64,000 nucleotides of DNA, taken from positions 310,001 to 374,000 of the forward strand of contig MU858056.1 in NCBI GenBank assembly GCA_033297075.1, given 5' to 3'. Below are positions 32,853 to 43,487 of this stretch, piece after piece. Each line of letters starts with the position of its first letter. Position 1 is the first letter of the stretch. Position numbers and translations under genes: made by a program. The notes under the pieces are model-generated. The model made no database searches. It saw nothing but the letters and a program-made list of their open reading frames with translations, and had not been told where the DNA came from. This DNA is from Rhypophila decipiens. Its lineage: Eukaryota > Ascomycota > Sordariomycetes > Sordariales > Naviculisporaceae.

Positions 32853-35265
32853 TTACTTCATAAAAGCTTTGGCTTGCTCCTCAGTGACGTCCGAAACCTC
32901 AGACTCCTCCGAGGTGATCAAGCTCAACTTGCCGGCCAGAATATGCTTGAACCACATTTCCCTGCGGTCGCCATTCAACTCGCCCGACAGGATACTCCTC
33001 TTCAAGGCAGTCAGGAATTTGTTGTACATGCCCGGTAGTTCTAGCCCTAGAAGCTCCTCGCGCATAACACGGAGGTTCTCGGCCGCTCGGGAATAAAACA
33101 AATCGGCAAAACTGTCCTCAATGAGCTTCCGTATGATCTGGCCCATCTGTTTGACGGCGTCTTCGACCGTAGCGTCGTCGTCTGCTGTTGCAATCGTTTG
33201 CTTGAATTCGGGGACGGCATTTTCAGAGGATATGGTTTTGGTCTTTCGACTCTGACCCAGCAGCGAATCAATGTCAAGTCCGGAGAGTGGTTTGACCGCC
33301 TCTTTCTTCCATCGTTTGCCCTGGGCTTTCGCAGGGACCTTCTTGATCTCGGCGGCTTCGATTAGAGACTCGATTTCTGGCTTTGCCTTCTCCACGAGCT
33401 TCTCGGGCGGGTTGGAGAATCGAAGTAGTATTCCGGCCGGCGGCTCGATGGCACCGTCGGGGTCAACAGCACGGGAACGGATGGCTTGATTCACTCTGTG
33501 GATCACCGGATTGTATAGCTCCTCAATGGGCGCATACTCGGATGGTTTTCTGGTAAACGGTTAGCCGCACTCAGTAGGAAAAGTTTCATAGGTGGTAACA
33601 TCATCTTACCCATCATCATCAGCGCCAAAGGTGGAAATGTCCATTGCATCAACATAATCACTCATCGCCTCGTTCAAATCCTCCGAGGGGAGTAAGCGAT
33701 GTTCCGTGAGAACATTACCCGTGACCGTCACTACCTTGTCCAGTGGGGGGAACTGGTAGCTTCGTACGTCTTCTGCAAAGGGCAGCGGGACATCATAAAG
33801 ACACTCGAACTCGTCCTCGATTCCGGGATTCGGCTTCAGCAGGAGAATCTGAGGTTGAGCGCCGTCTTTCTGGACATATCTTGCGACAGCGTATGATTCA
33901 ACCTCGTGGAGAGCGTGAATCAAGGCCGAAAGTGTTATTTCCGCCTCTTCATTCTGTCTCTGGGCCACAATCAACCCCGTCTCTCCCATGTTCATGAAGG
34001 GTTCGTACTACATGGCATGAGTCAGACTGGCAGCTTGAAACGACGTGTTCGGATTGATGGAAGCCGACTTACATTGCTAAATGGCACAAATCCAAGAACT
34101 GTAAGGCCCTTCTTGGTTTCCAGTTTCGTAATGTTGAGATCGGACTCACTGAAAGGGACAACGGTGCTGCCGTACTGATATCCTCTCGCGAGGTCTTCCA
34201 TCTCCACGTCTTTCTTTCCACCTGGTGCGTCTGGGTCGTTGACTTTATAAGTGCGCAGTTGCTTGACGCCCGAGAACTCCACACCGTCCATTGGGACGTC
34301 CTCTTCATCCATTGTCTGAGTTGACTGGGAGTGACCACCAGATTCCTGTTTGATGACGACGGTGCTTGCGGATGGTACGGCAGCACGCTTTGTCTTGAAG
34401 TATCGTTCAACATGTATGCTCAGAGCACTTTGGTAACTGGCCGGGTCTCCGAGGGTAAGTGCTCCGTCGTATGATTTGAACGGCCTGACGTGCTTGATCC
34501 TGGGGACTGAGAGCTCGTCCACTGCCTGCGCCATTGTTCCATAGACGGCAAGGTTACATTGGCTGATGAGTTTCTCGAGAGCTTGCTCATTGCGTCTCTG
34601 CGGCGTATTAGACATGGAAAAGGTTGGTCGATGTGTATGATGGGAAACGTACCTTGATGCTAGACTTGTCTTCTTCTTTGAAGCCATACTCTGCATCGTC
34701 AAAATCAACACCGCTGTGTGGCTTTGTCAGAAGCAGACCAGATATGAGGAGGAGGGCTCTCGTCGACTCACATGATTACAAGCTCGATATTAGATTCGTT
34801 GAGCTTGCTAGAAACGTCTTCCAGCGAGTCGTCGTCAAAAGGAGTCTCGGCGTTGGTGACAAGCACGATCTTCCTGTTGTACTTGAGCTTCTTGGTGAAT
34901 GCGTCAATCATGCACTGGGCGACGACGATGGCCGAGATGGCATCACCGCCGGAGCGCCCTGACGGTTTTATCTTGGACTTTAATTCCTTCAGAGAGGTCA
35001 TGCTCATCGGACCGAGTTCCTGGAGGACGGATATGTGTTCATAACCATCCAGCCCCTCGTGGGCTTGCTTGTTATCGGTTTTGCGGGTATTCAGGCCCAA
35101 GACGCCAACAGTCCAAGTCTTGCGGCTTGCAGCAACGGTCGTGGAGAGCTTGTCCCAGACATATCGCATACTGAAATCAAGATCTGACTCTTCGCGGCCA
35201 TTGTGACAGTCTGCCATAGACTCACCCACATCAATGATGTAGACGGTAGCTTCCTTGTCCGCCAT
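32853..35265 (-). CDS. mus-52/KU80: Ku80 subunit of the DNA end-binding Ku heterodimer
   Basis: Ku80 pairs with Ku70, threads onto broken DNA ends and starts non-homologous end joining; it also acts at telomeres. Five exons (34772-35265, 34653-34713, 34073-34597, 33610-34007, 32853-33549) join in phase and give 724 residues, the usual fungal length. The vWA-like N-terminal domain begins MADKEATVYIIDVGESM. The junction ELVIIGVDFDDAEYGF is typical of Ku80. The Ku core follows (YQYGSTVVPFSESDLNITKL; LGFVPFSN joined to YEPFMNMGETGLIVAQ; ALIHALHEVESYAVARYV). The C-terminal helical domain (about the last 130 residues) contains MREELLGLELPGMYNKFL. Donors are GTGAGT, GTACGT, GTAAGT and GTAAGA. I see no disruption, so the gene looks functional. 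Confidence 0.95.
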
Positions 35266-35895
35266 GTTGGTGAATGTTGGAAGGCTGGGTCAATTGAATG
35301 GATGCGAATATGAAGTTGAGAATGGAGGGTGGAGGATTAAATCATTTCCGAATGAAAGTTTATGGATATGAACCATTTACTGCATATGGATGGTCCTTTG
35401 GCCTCTCTGCCTTTGAACTCTAGGCAGCATCGCCGGCTGTGGTGTTGGCTTGACCGTGTCGCGTTGGGAATTGCAGGGATGTAAATTACCACCATGGAAC
35501 GCGGGAGCACATGGTTTTGCGTTGGCGTCACCACAGGCAGCCGTACACAATATGGTTACAGATACCGGTGTAAGCCCCAGCGTACTTGGCCTTCTCCAGC
35601 CTAAGTTAGTGGGTCCCTCCCCCATCCCGCACCCCATTGCCGCGCTGCCGCTCTGCCGATCATTCAATGAGCTGACGTTGCAATCCCGGCCAAGACGGGC
35701 AGCTCCCGCAAATAGCCGCATAATGATGGCGTCTAGTGACTTGTTTCGTTGCAAATCCTGACTTCACGTTGTCCTGGTTCATATATATAACGTTGTCTTT
35801 TTCTGTTTTCTCTCCGCCTGTTCTGTGACATATTGTACATTTTATTTCACATTCTCTTTGGTATCATACAGGACCAGAGCACTCGCAAAGTGAAA
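35266..35895. promoter_or_regulatory. Divergent intergenic region between Ku80 and the TMEM205-like gene
   Basis: These 630 bp hold both 5' ends. A run ATATATATAA at 35781-35790, about 105 bp before the plus-strand ATG, is a plausible TATA element for the TMEM205-like gene, followed by T/C-rich leader sequence. No gene is seen inside. Confidence 0.4.
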
Positions 35896-36729
35896 ATGGC
35901 CGCCGCAAGTCTTTTGTCTCCGGGCCCTTATCACATCCTCAGGTATGGATAATAAACATCTCACTCACATGCAGGGCTTACGCTGCTCAAGAGATCACTG
36001 TCCCACTAACACGGTTGTGGGTCCTAGCTATGGCACGCTCCTGGGGACGACATTCTTCCACGTAAGAATAGCTTCTCCATACCCCTTCGGATCTGAGGCA
36101 TTGATCACCAAGGCATCGAGCTAACATGTCCACTTGCGAAAAAAGTCTTTCGTGGGCGGAATCATCTCGTTCCAGGTCCTGACGCGGCCTCAGTTCTCGG
36201 CCCTCATGGCCAAGATCTTCCCGGTCTACTTCTCCATGCAGACGGCGTTGCCCGTCGTCATGGCCCTGACGTATCCGGGAGACAGCTCAAGCTATAGCCC
36301 GTCTGGCATCGCCGGCGTTTTCGACTCGTCCAACCGGTGGGGCGTGCTGGTCCCTATCGCGGCTATTTTCGCATCTGGCCTGGCGAATCTGGCTGTAGTT
36401 GGTCCCGCCACAACGAGATGTATGGATGAGAGAAAGAGACAAGGTATGTTATTGAAAGCGAACGAGATATTACCCACTGTTACGCGCCTGTTCTCGTTGC
36501 TACATACTCTTCCCCGTGTGCTTTGGTCTTACACATCATGCTTATTGACATTGAAGACAAAGAGAGGAAAGACGGCAAAAAGAACTACGACGTCCCGCCT
36601 CATTCCCAAGAAATGGAGGCCCTCAACAAGAAATTCTCCATGCTCCATGGAATCTCGTCTTTGCTCAACTTGGGCACTCTCTTCGCTGCTGTTGCGTACG
36701 GCTTCTCGTTGGCCGCTCGTCTTCAGTAG
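35896..36729 (+). CDS. TMEM205-like (DUF4149) membrane protein
   Basis: Four exons (35896-35942, 36028-36061, 36146-36443, 36557-36729) encode 183 residues, with phases 2, 0 and 1. The protein is a four-span TMEM205/DUF4149 member: GTLLGTTFFHSFVGGIISFQ forms the first span with the family's typical SFVGG, PQFSALMAKIFPVYFSMQTA leads into the second, and NRWGVLVPIAAIFASGLANLAVVGPATT and FSMLHGISSLLNLGTLFAAV form the others. The motif NLAVVGPATTRCMDERK before the final loop is usual for the fungal proteins. Fungal members are predicted in organelle or cell-surface membranes; no biochemical role is established. The third acceptor (GAAG at 36556) is not canonical-looking but restores the conserved reading KNYDVPPHSQEMEALN..FSMLHG. 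Confidence 0.85.
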
Positions 36730-37218
36730 AATTGTAGCGGTCTAGACTCTTTAACTGTTGGACCATAGACATGGCTGGAAAATCCCTCTGGGATCGTTGA
36801 ATGGTTTGCGATTACCAACTTCTCTTCTCTCCATCCAACCGGTAGATTCGACAGTCCCCGGCAGGTTTCACGGTTTTGCAGTTTGGAGTTCATTCATTAT
36901 TTGTGATTCGTTTTTTTCGCCGATCGATTTTCCTCAAGCACCCCCTCCCCTATCGTTCGTGCGACGCGATCTAAAGAAGAGTGGTTGATATATAACAAAA
37001 CGAATATCATAAAAATTTACCACCCAAAAACCGCCCGCTCGCCTCTCCAGTCCCCCAAAATTGCGCTCAATAAAGAGAAGGAAATGAAATGAAATGGTAT
37101 CATATCACATGCTAAATGTCCAACAGAAACCCCAAAAACAAAAGCCCGATGAAGTCCATGAGGGCGACCACGAGGCGGTTAGACTCAGTCGGCGCTCGCT
37201 CGCCGATCAACCAGACTT
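36730..37218. other. Convergent 3' intergenic region
   Basis: This 489-bp gap is between a plus-strand stop (36729) and a minus-strand stop (37219). It includes A-rich 3'-end sequence around 36990-37140. No gene is seen. Confidence 0.4.
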
Positions 37219-37821
37219 TTAACCAGAACGGCCGCCGTTCAAATCTTGGTGGGACTTTAGCAGCGCGGCCTTAGCTTCCACGAACCGTCTCGCTTCGGCC
37301 TCCTTTTTGACCGCCCGTGCTCGTGGCTCGGCCCCGTGTTTAATCCAGTGGTTGAGCGACCATTTCCCTGGGTTTCTGGCGAGCATCTCCTCGACTGTGG
37401 CGGTAGTTGTTGGCTTGGGGAAGGCGCGAGAGAGGGGGTCGTGCTTGTGTGCTTCTGTTGACGGCGTGACGGGTGTGCTTGCAGCAGCGGCTTCACTGAA
37501 GGTATGGCCGCCGAGCTTGCTGCTGCTGCTGAGGGTAGGAACAGCCGATGATGTCTTTGCATGGACGAGTACGGGTCTTGTTTCGCCGCATGGGAACTGC
37601 TCTTTGCCCTCTGTTGCGGCTGACTCGACTGACGAAGGTGCGGTGGACGCAGTAGATTCCGAGTCGCGGCGGATTGGGAAATGAGAGACGGAAAAGACGT
37701 CGGATTTGGGGGAGGATGGAGCACTTGGTGTTGAGGCGCCCGAAGACATGATGAGAGGCGCAGATTCGGCCATTCCTTGGTTATCGGTGTGTTCTTGTCC
37801 CTTTTTCAAAATTGTATTCAC
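37219..37821 (-). CDS. Small conserved fungal protein, function unknown
   Basis: This is an intronless frame of 200 residues. The N-terminal 130 residues are Ser/Thr/Pro/Ala-rich and disordered with many possible phosphosites. The C-terminal 70 residues look folded and conserved: SRAFPKPTTTATVEEMLARN, PGKWSLNHWIKHGAEPRARA, then a Lys/Ala/Glu-rich helix. I recall this C-terminal block from unnamed fungal proteins but no function. The first ATG (37821) is taken; an internal ATG 16 codons later (37773) is possible. There is no signal peptide or membrane span, so a soluble protein is likely. Confidence 0.65.
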   Translation of the reverse strand: MNTILKKGQEHTDNQGMAESAPLIMSSGASTPSAPSSPKSDVFSVSHFPIRRDSESTASTAPSSVESAATEGKEQFPCGETRPVLVHAKTSSAVPTLSSSSKLGGHTFSEAAAASTPVTPSTEAHKHDPLSRAFPKPTTTATVEEMLARNPGKWSLNHWIKHGAEPRARAVKKEAEARRFVEAKAALLKSHQDLNGGRSG

Positions 37822-39025
37822 GATGCTGATGTGTCTAGAATCCTGGTTGCTATGGTTCGGTAAGTAGGTAGTGACAGGAGACCGGAGTCGGTTGCAGTGA
37901 TGCGAAGATGATGAATGAAAATTTCAGGGAAATGAATCGATGGCAATCAGATTAGTTTATACCCATTCACGAAAGCTAGCTCCGTTGACTTTTCATCTTT
38001 CCCATTCTCCGATCGATCCTGGGATACCCCTTTTGTAGGTGATCCACACATAAAAAGTCACCAGCCAGCCCAGGTCTTATTTTTTAAACTCTGATCAAGT
38101 TCAAGTGACTGGTTGAACCAGTGGCTAGCGGGAGCGCAACCAAAGCTTAACTCTATTTTCATTCTGATGGAAGTTAAAACGTTCAGGCTGCATACCCCAC
38201 GTTGAAATTGGCCAAAATTTGAAGTTTGGGAATGAACCCTATTGAGGCTGCTTCACGATCCACTCTCGATGTTGGCCAGGATGTCGAGTGAAAATGCGGA
38301 TACGCTTGTGGGGGACTGGAATTCCCGTTTATGCTGTGGATACATATGACGATGCTAAGCTATGCGTATTCTGATCTCGACATCCTGGGAGCCTTTGGTG
38401 GCAGGCTTTCCACATCATGGATATCTTGCAAGGTCTCTGAGGAGTTGAGGAGGCGTGCACCAAAATTCGGCCAGATGGGAGATCAACAGGAGCTACCTCC
38501 AGACCGGACCCTACTTCTGAGTGGATCTCTTCTGAAGTTCTGGAACCTCGCCCATCACGATCCCATACTCAGGCTCGTCCACCCACGTTCTTAAAATACC
38601 CCTGTAACTCTATCATGCGGTGCGGCAGTTGGGATGGAGATCTGCTGCACCCCGCCATCTCAAACATAATACTCTCCGAGATATCCGCCTCGGCATCCCT
38701 CATCTCTACGACAAATAACTCTGTTTAATACAGAGTGCCGGCGCTAGTGTGTAGTAGGGAAGGATGACAAAACAAGCGGGACCGCCAGTGGGTGATGTAG
38801 TCATAAGGTTGTTTCATATGGCTTCTAGTATTTCTCCTCTGGACAGGCCCGCCCGTTCCGATCTATTACTACGACTCAATATTGAAGGTTCCAAACAATA
38901 TCTTCCCGCTCCTTCTTGGTCTGAGATGTATAGCACAGGCTAGCCAACAAGAATGCTATCCGGCTTCCACTTTCAGCTTTCCACGGCCTTCGTCCTGTGA
39001 TCAATCACATCCCCTTCTCGTTGCT
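37822..39025. other. Gene-free 1.2-kb region
   Basis: It lies between the start of the small conserved gene and the stop of the DUF1295 gene, both minus. An 87-codon plus-strand frame at 38331-38594 has no domain. Between 38640 and 39000 short repetitive TCT/CTT words occur. No RNA gene is recognised. Confidence 0.4.
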
Positions 39026-40301
39026 TCACTTCTGCTTCTGCTTCTGCTCAAGCTTCTTGGCCAGCTCGCTTGTGCGGATTACCTTGGGCTGCGCAGCTGA
39101 TGCCTTGTATGGAGAGAAGCTCGTTGGAACAAACATGCCAACCTTGCTCTGGTAATCTCGGTAGTCGGGGTACTTTCCAGAGGTAATGAGCTCCGTCAAC
39201 CAAGTTGAGCCCTGGAAAAGCAAGACGAGGAACGAAGGGCCAGCAGCAGTCCAACTGTACAATGATCTCGATGCAAAGCAGGACCACTGGTACAAAAAGA
39301 ACCAGATCGACTGCTCAGCCGCAAAATTGGGGTGTCTGCTATATCCCCAGAGACCACGGGTGATGAAGCCACGATCAATCTCCTTTTGAGTATAGCCTTG
39401 AGCTACCTTGCCGTGAGCTTTGAAGTGGTCCTTTGCACCATGGAAGTCTGATGTCGTATTAGCAATGCGATCTGAGTAATTTTAAAGTGCGCTGGCAAAG
39501 GAAGGTGATTCATACCCCACTGCTGCTGATCAGCAAACCATTCAGTGAGAACGAGCCCAAGCTCAACGGCGAGGTACGCAAAGTCGGCGCTTGTTAGATT
39601 TGGTTCAAACTGTGTCGATAACAGCAGAGTATAAACGGGCACGGCGAGAGCGTAGAGTAAGACGCTCTGGATAAATGAAATGAAGGTCCAGTTGAAAACA
39701 TGGAACACGAATTTGGGTACGTATTGTCGTATAATCTCCCTGTGAAGGTGAGATCACATATTAATTGACCAAACGTGGATATGATCCGGATGGCCGGACT
39801 TACCATCTATAATCCTCAGAGCCAATATTGTAGCCCCCTTTTCTCCAGTAATTAAAGGTCAGTCGTATCTAAAAGACAGAGGATCGCTTGGGTCAGCACA
39901 TTCGAACATGTTGGCAAGATGGAGGTGTTTATCTTTACACTCCAAATCGTGCTGAATAGCAACGCTGCATCAACTCTCTTGCTCGGCACACCGGCTAGAC
40001 GCGCCCATAAATCAAAATGCGCAATGTAGAAAGTGGGCAGCAAGCTCCAGAACCGATCGACCTGCGAATAGTTCCGATTGACCTCGGCGGCGACGAGGAA
40101 TACCGCTCCTAGAATGATGGAAATGGCAAAGCCACTGATCAGGGGGTTCGTCTCGACGTAAAGGGCCGAGAGGCTCTGCCGACCCGCCAGGACTTGACCC
40201 AAATTCTCAGGCAAAGCGTAGAGCTGAGGCAAGAAGGGTTCGACTGTCTTGGAGAAGTCGGCACACTCTTCCAGCGCGCTGAGGGCGGGAAGTGCAACCA
40301 T
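39026..40301 (-). CDS. DUF1295 (steroid 5-alpha-reductase-like) membrane protein
   Basis: Four exons (39939-40301, 39804-39868, 39516-39739, 39026-39447) encode 357 residues, all junctions in phase (donors GTAAAG, GTAAGT, GTATGA). The order of family words is intact: NYSQVDRFWSLLPTFYIAHF, then IRLTFNYWRKGGYNIGSEDY with RWEIIRQYVPK, then TEWFADQQQWDFHGAKDHF, and RGFITRGLWGYSRHPNFAAE. The last, with SRHPNF, is the conserved C-terminal motif shared with steroid 5-alpha-reductases and methyltransferase-like ER proteins, where it contributes to cofactor binding. The protein has six to seven spans and a Lys/Gln-rich tail (KKLEQKQKQK) resembling an ER-retention signal. Likely an ER or lipid-metabolic oxidoreductase-like protein; the substrate is unknown. 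Confidence 0.88.
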
Positions 40302-41159
40302 TGTTGATTCGGATGAACTCAGAGATGTTCAAGCGGCGGTGAAATTTTTTGGCTTGGGGTTTTTCTAACGGGTTGAATATTTCTTGAAGTTCTTCTGGCA
40401 CAGCTGGGGAGCAGTTCTGAGCTAGAGTACCAGGTAGCTAAAGCTTCGCCCCGTTCATAGTTATATATGTTTTCAGGAGGAGGACGTCATAATCGGGATA
40501 GAAGAGGCGAGTTTTTTTTATGTATCATCGACCACCCTTTGTGATGATCACGCCCCTGCCACCTCTCCATGATCGATCTTCGTTAGTGGCATCTCCCCAC
40601 AAGCTGGTGGGCAACACTGGATGCTCGGCAAGCCGAAACTGCGCTTGTCCTGCTGCAGGTGCGGGAGGGACGCGAAGGAATATTTACGGATACCGCTAAT
40701 GTCGTATTGCAGTAGCCGTATCGATGTAATACAGGGCACGAAAACCAGCACGCTACGGTTCCACAAGGTATTGTAGGGAGCCGGAAATTGACCACCACAC
40801 CGGCACAAACCTTAATCGTGCACTGAAGTCGACAAATTGAGAAGCTCAAGCTCTGGACAGGAGAATCACCACGCAAATTGAGTGGAAAAGATGATATAAG
40901 AAAACAACAAAAAGTTGTCTCGATGTTAAAGCATGCGAAAGATTATGCTTCAATATCAATCCGACCTGCCGGGAGGGGAAATTTCAGCGTCGAAGCCAGC
41001 CAGCCACCATGCAATGAAGGACCCGTTCACTCGCAGTCCCAGCAAAATTCAAGTTCACACAAGAAAACAACCACCAAAAGCGACATTTGACGAAGCATGA
41101 AAATATAAGACAAAAGCGGGTCAGATTCGTATTACACCCTCTGCGCTCTGAATACGACA
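40302..41159. promoter_or_regulatory. Divergent intergenic region between the DUF1295 gene and TOP3
   Basis: These 858 bp hold two opposite 5' ends. TTATATAT at 40461-40468 is a possible TATA element for the minus-strand gene. The A-rich stretch 40890-41100 precedes TOP3. Two short overlapping minus-strand frames near 40550-40880 look like noise. Confidence 0.4.
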
Positions 41160-43487
41160 ATGACGCGAATCCTATGCGTTGCCGAGAAACCTTCTATTGC
41201 AAAGGCCGTTGCGAATCATCTTGGAGGCGGAAGAGTTGAAATGGTACGTCTTTAATGTCGACGATAATTATGGTGAAGGTGGGCTAATGGTTCTGTGCCA
41301 GAGAAACACTCGAGATACCTATGTCAAAAACTACATCTTCAACTTCGATTTTGGAGCGCCATGGGGCCAGTCCTCGGTGACCATGACCTCGGTCAGAGGG
41401 CACTTGACCGACCTTCAGTTCCCTCCTGAGTACAAGAGATGGGATCACCCACCGCCCGATGCTCTTTTCAATGCCCCCGTGGTGATTGGCGTTCCAGAGG
41501 TAGGTTGGGGTGTTCTAAGGTCCTGGTATCAGTGCCAGACAATCTGATCGATATTGACGTCAAAGTTTTGCACGCCAGAATAACAAGCACGTAGCAACAA
41601 ACATCGAGGAGCAAGCAAGATATGCCGATGTTTTATTTATCTGGACCGATTGTGACCGAGAAGGCGAGCACATTGGGGGCGAAGTCCGAGATGCTGCAAG
41701 AAAAGGAAATCGCCAGATTCAGATCAAGAGGGCCAGATTCAGCAATATCGAACGAGGGTGAGGCAGAAACACCCCAGCCAGTCAATGACTCCTTTTAACA
41801 GTGCTGACTTCGGACAGACATGTCATCTCGGCCGCGCGGAATCCTATTGCCCTCGATGACAAACAGGTCGAGGCAGTCGCTGCTCGAATCGAACTAGATT
41901 TGAGAATAGGCTATGCCTTCACTCGGTTTCTCACGCTTAATCTTCAAACTCTTGGAGGGGATTTGGCTGAAATGGTTCTCAGTTATGGTGAGTGGATTGA
42001 ATGAATATAGTGACACTTGGTTGGAGGCTTTTGGCTAACTACACCACAGGCTCCTGTCAATTTCCAACTCTAGGCTTCGTGGTAGACCGTTATTTCCGCG
42101 TCAAGAACTTTGTGCCTGAGACATTCTGGGCTATCAAAGTGATGCACGAACGCGAAGGGATGAAGGTCAACTTCAACTGGTCAAGGCATCGACTATTTGA
42201 TCGAATGGCTGTAGTTCTGTTTTACGAACGATGCCTGTCTGCCAAAGTCGCAAGGGTCACAAAAGTCCAGGAGAAACCTACCAAGAAGTGGAAACCGCTA
42301 CCACTCACGACGGTCGAACTTCAAAAGATGGCCACCCGCTTTCTCGGACTGACTGGTCAAGTGACCATGACAGTGGCAGAAGGTCTTTATAACAAGGGAT
42401 TTATAAGCTACCCCAGGACCGAGACGGACCGGTTCGACAAGGCAATGAACCTGAGGGAACTCGTCAGAAAGCAAACGCCAGACACTCGCTGGGGACCCTT
42501 TGCTCAGAATCTGGTTGACGGTGCTTTTCAACAGCCACGCCAAGGTCGACACGACGACAAGGCTCACCCACCGATCCACCCAATCACTTACGCCGCACCC
42601 ACTGTCCTCAACGAAAATGAGAGGAAAGTCTACGAGTTCGTTGTCCGCCGTTTTCTAGCCTGCTGTTCGGAAGACGCTCGCGGTGTGGCCACAGACGTCG
42701 AGATCACCTACGGAGAGGAATTTTTCACCGCCCACGGCGTTATCGTCCTAGAAACGAACTACCTAGATGTATACCCGTATGAAAAATGGACGGGAACCGC
42801 AATGCTGCCTAAATTCACTTTGGGTGAGCGCTTCGAACCTACTGAAGCCCTGATGACGGAGGGAAAGACCAGCCCTCCTGGCTATCTCACCGAGGCGGAT
42901 CTTATCGCTCTAATGGATGCGAATGGGATAGGCACAGATGCCACCATGGCTGAGCATATCGCCAAGATACAAGAGCGCAAGTACGTTAGCACACAGCAAA
43001 TTGCTGGTGGACGAGGGTACAACAACGATGTGGACGAAGACGCAGCCGAACCGAACCCGCCGCCGGCAAGAGGGAGAGGCCGCGGCCGAGCTCGCGCGGC
43101 GCGTGGAGGCCGGGGAGCCGCAAGAGGCGGCCGAGGGGGTGGTGGACATAGCGTCACGGTATTTTTGCCAACCTCCCTTGGGGCGGCACTTATTCTGGGC
43201 TTCGACAGGATGCAGTTTGACACGAGTCTGGGGAAGCCATTCCTGCGGAAGGAAATGGAGCTCCAGATGAAGGCCATATGCGAGGGGAGGACCACCAAGC
43301 GGCAGGTCTTGCAGGAAAGTATAGCCAAATACCGAAATGTATATTTCCAGTCTCGCGATGCGCTGAATATCCTCAAGGCGGTAAGTTGCCCTCACGCCCG
43401 AAAGGAAGAGGACAGTTTGAGTAGAGTACTAACGTGGTTATCGCGTAGGTATGCCGCGAATATGTCATTGAGGGAAGAACAGGATGA
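41160..43487 (+). CDS. TOP3: DNA topoisomerase III (type IA)
   Basis: Top3 passes single strands through a transient break; with an Sgs1/BLM helicase and Rmi1 it dissolves double Holliday junctions. Six exons (41160-41243, 41302-41499, 41579-41757, 41818-41987, 42050-43380, 43449-43487) encode 666 residues, all in phase. The TOPRIM domain shows the catalytic Glu in LCVAEKPSIAKAVANHL and the metal site in WTDCDREGEHIGGE. The active Tyr is residue 331 in GFISYPRTETDRF. IELDLRIGYAFTRF and GSCQFPTLGFVVDRYFRVKN are further family words. Residues about 549-576 are an RGG-type Arg/Gly-rich insert, which fungal Top3 proteins often have there, followed by the last fold element (FLPTSLGAALILGFDRM). There is no C-terminal zinc ribbon, as in yeast Top3. 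Confidence 0.95.
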
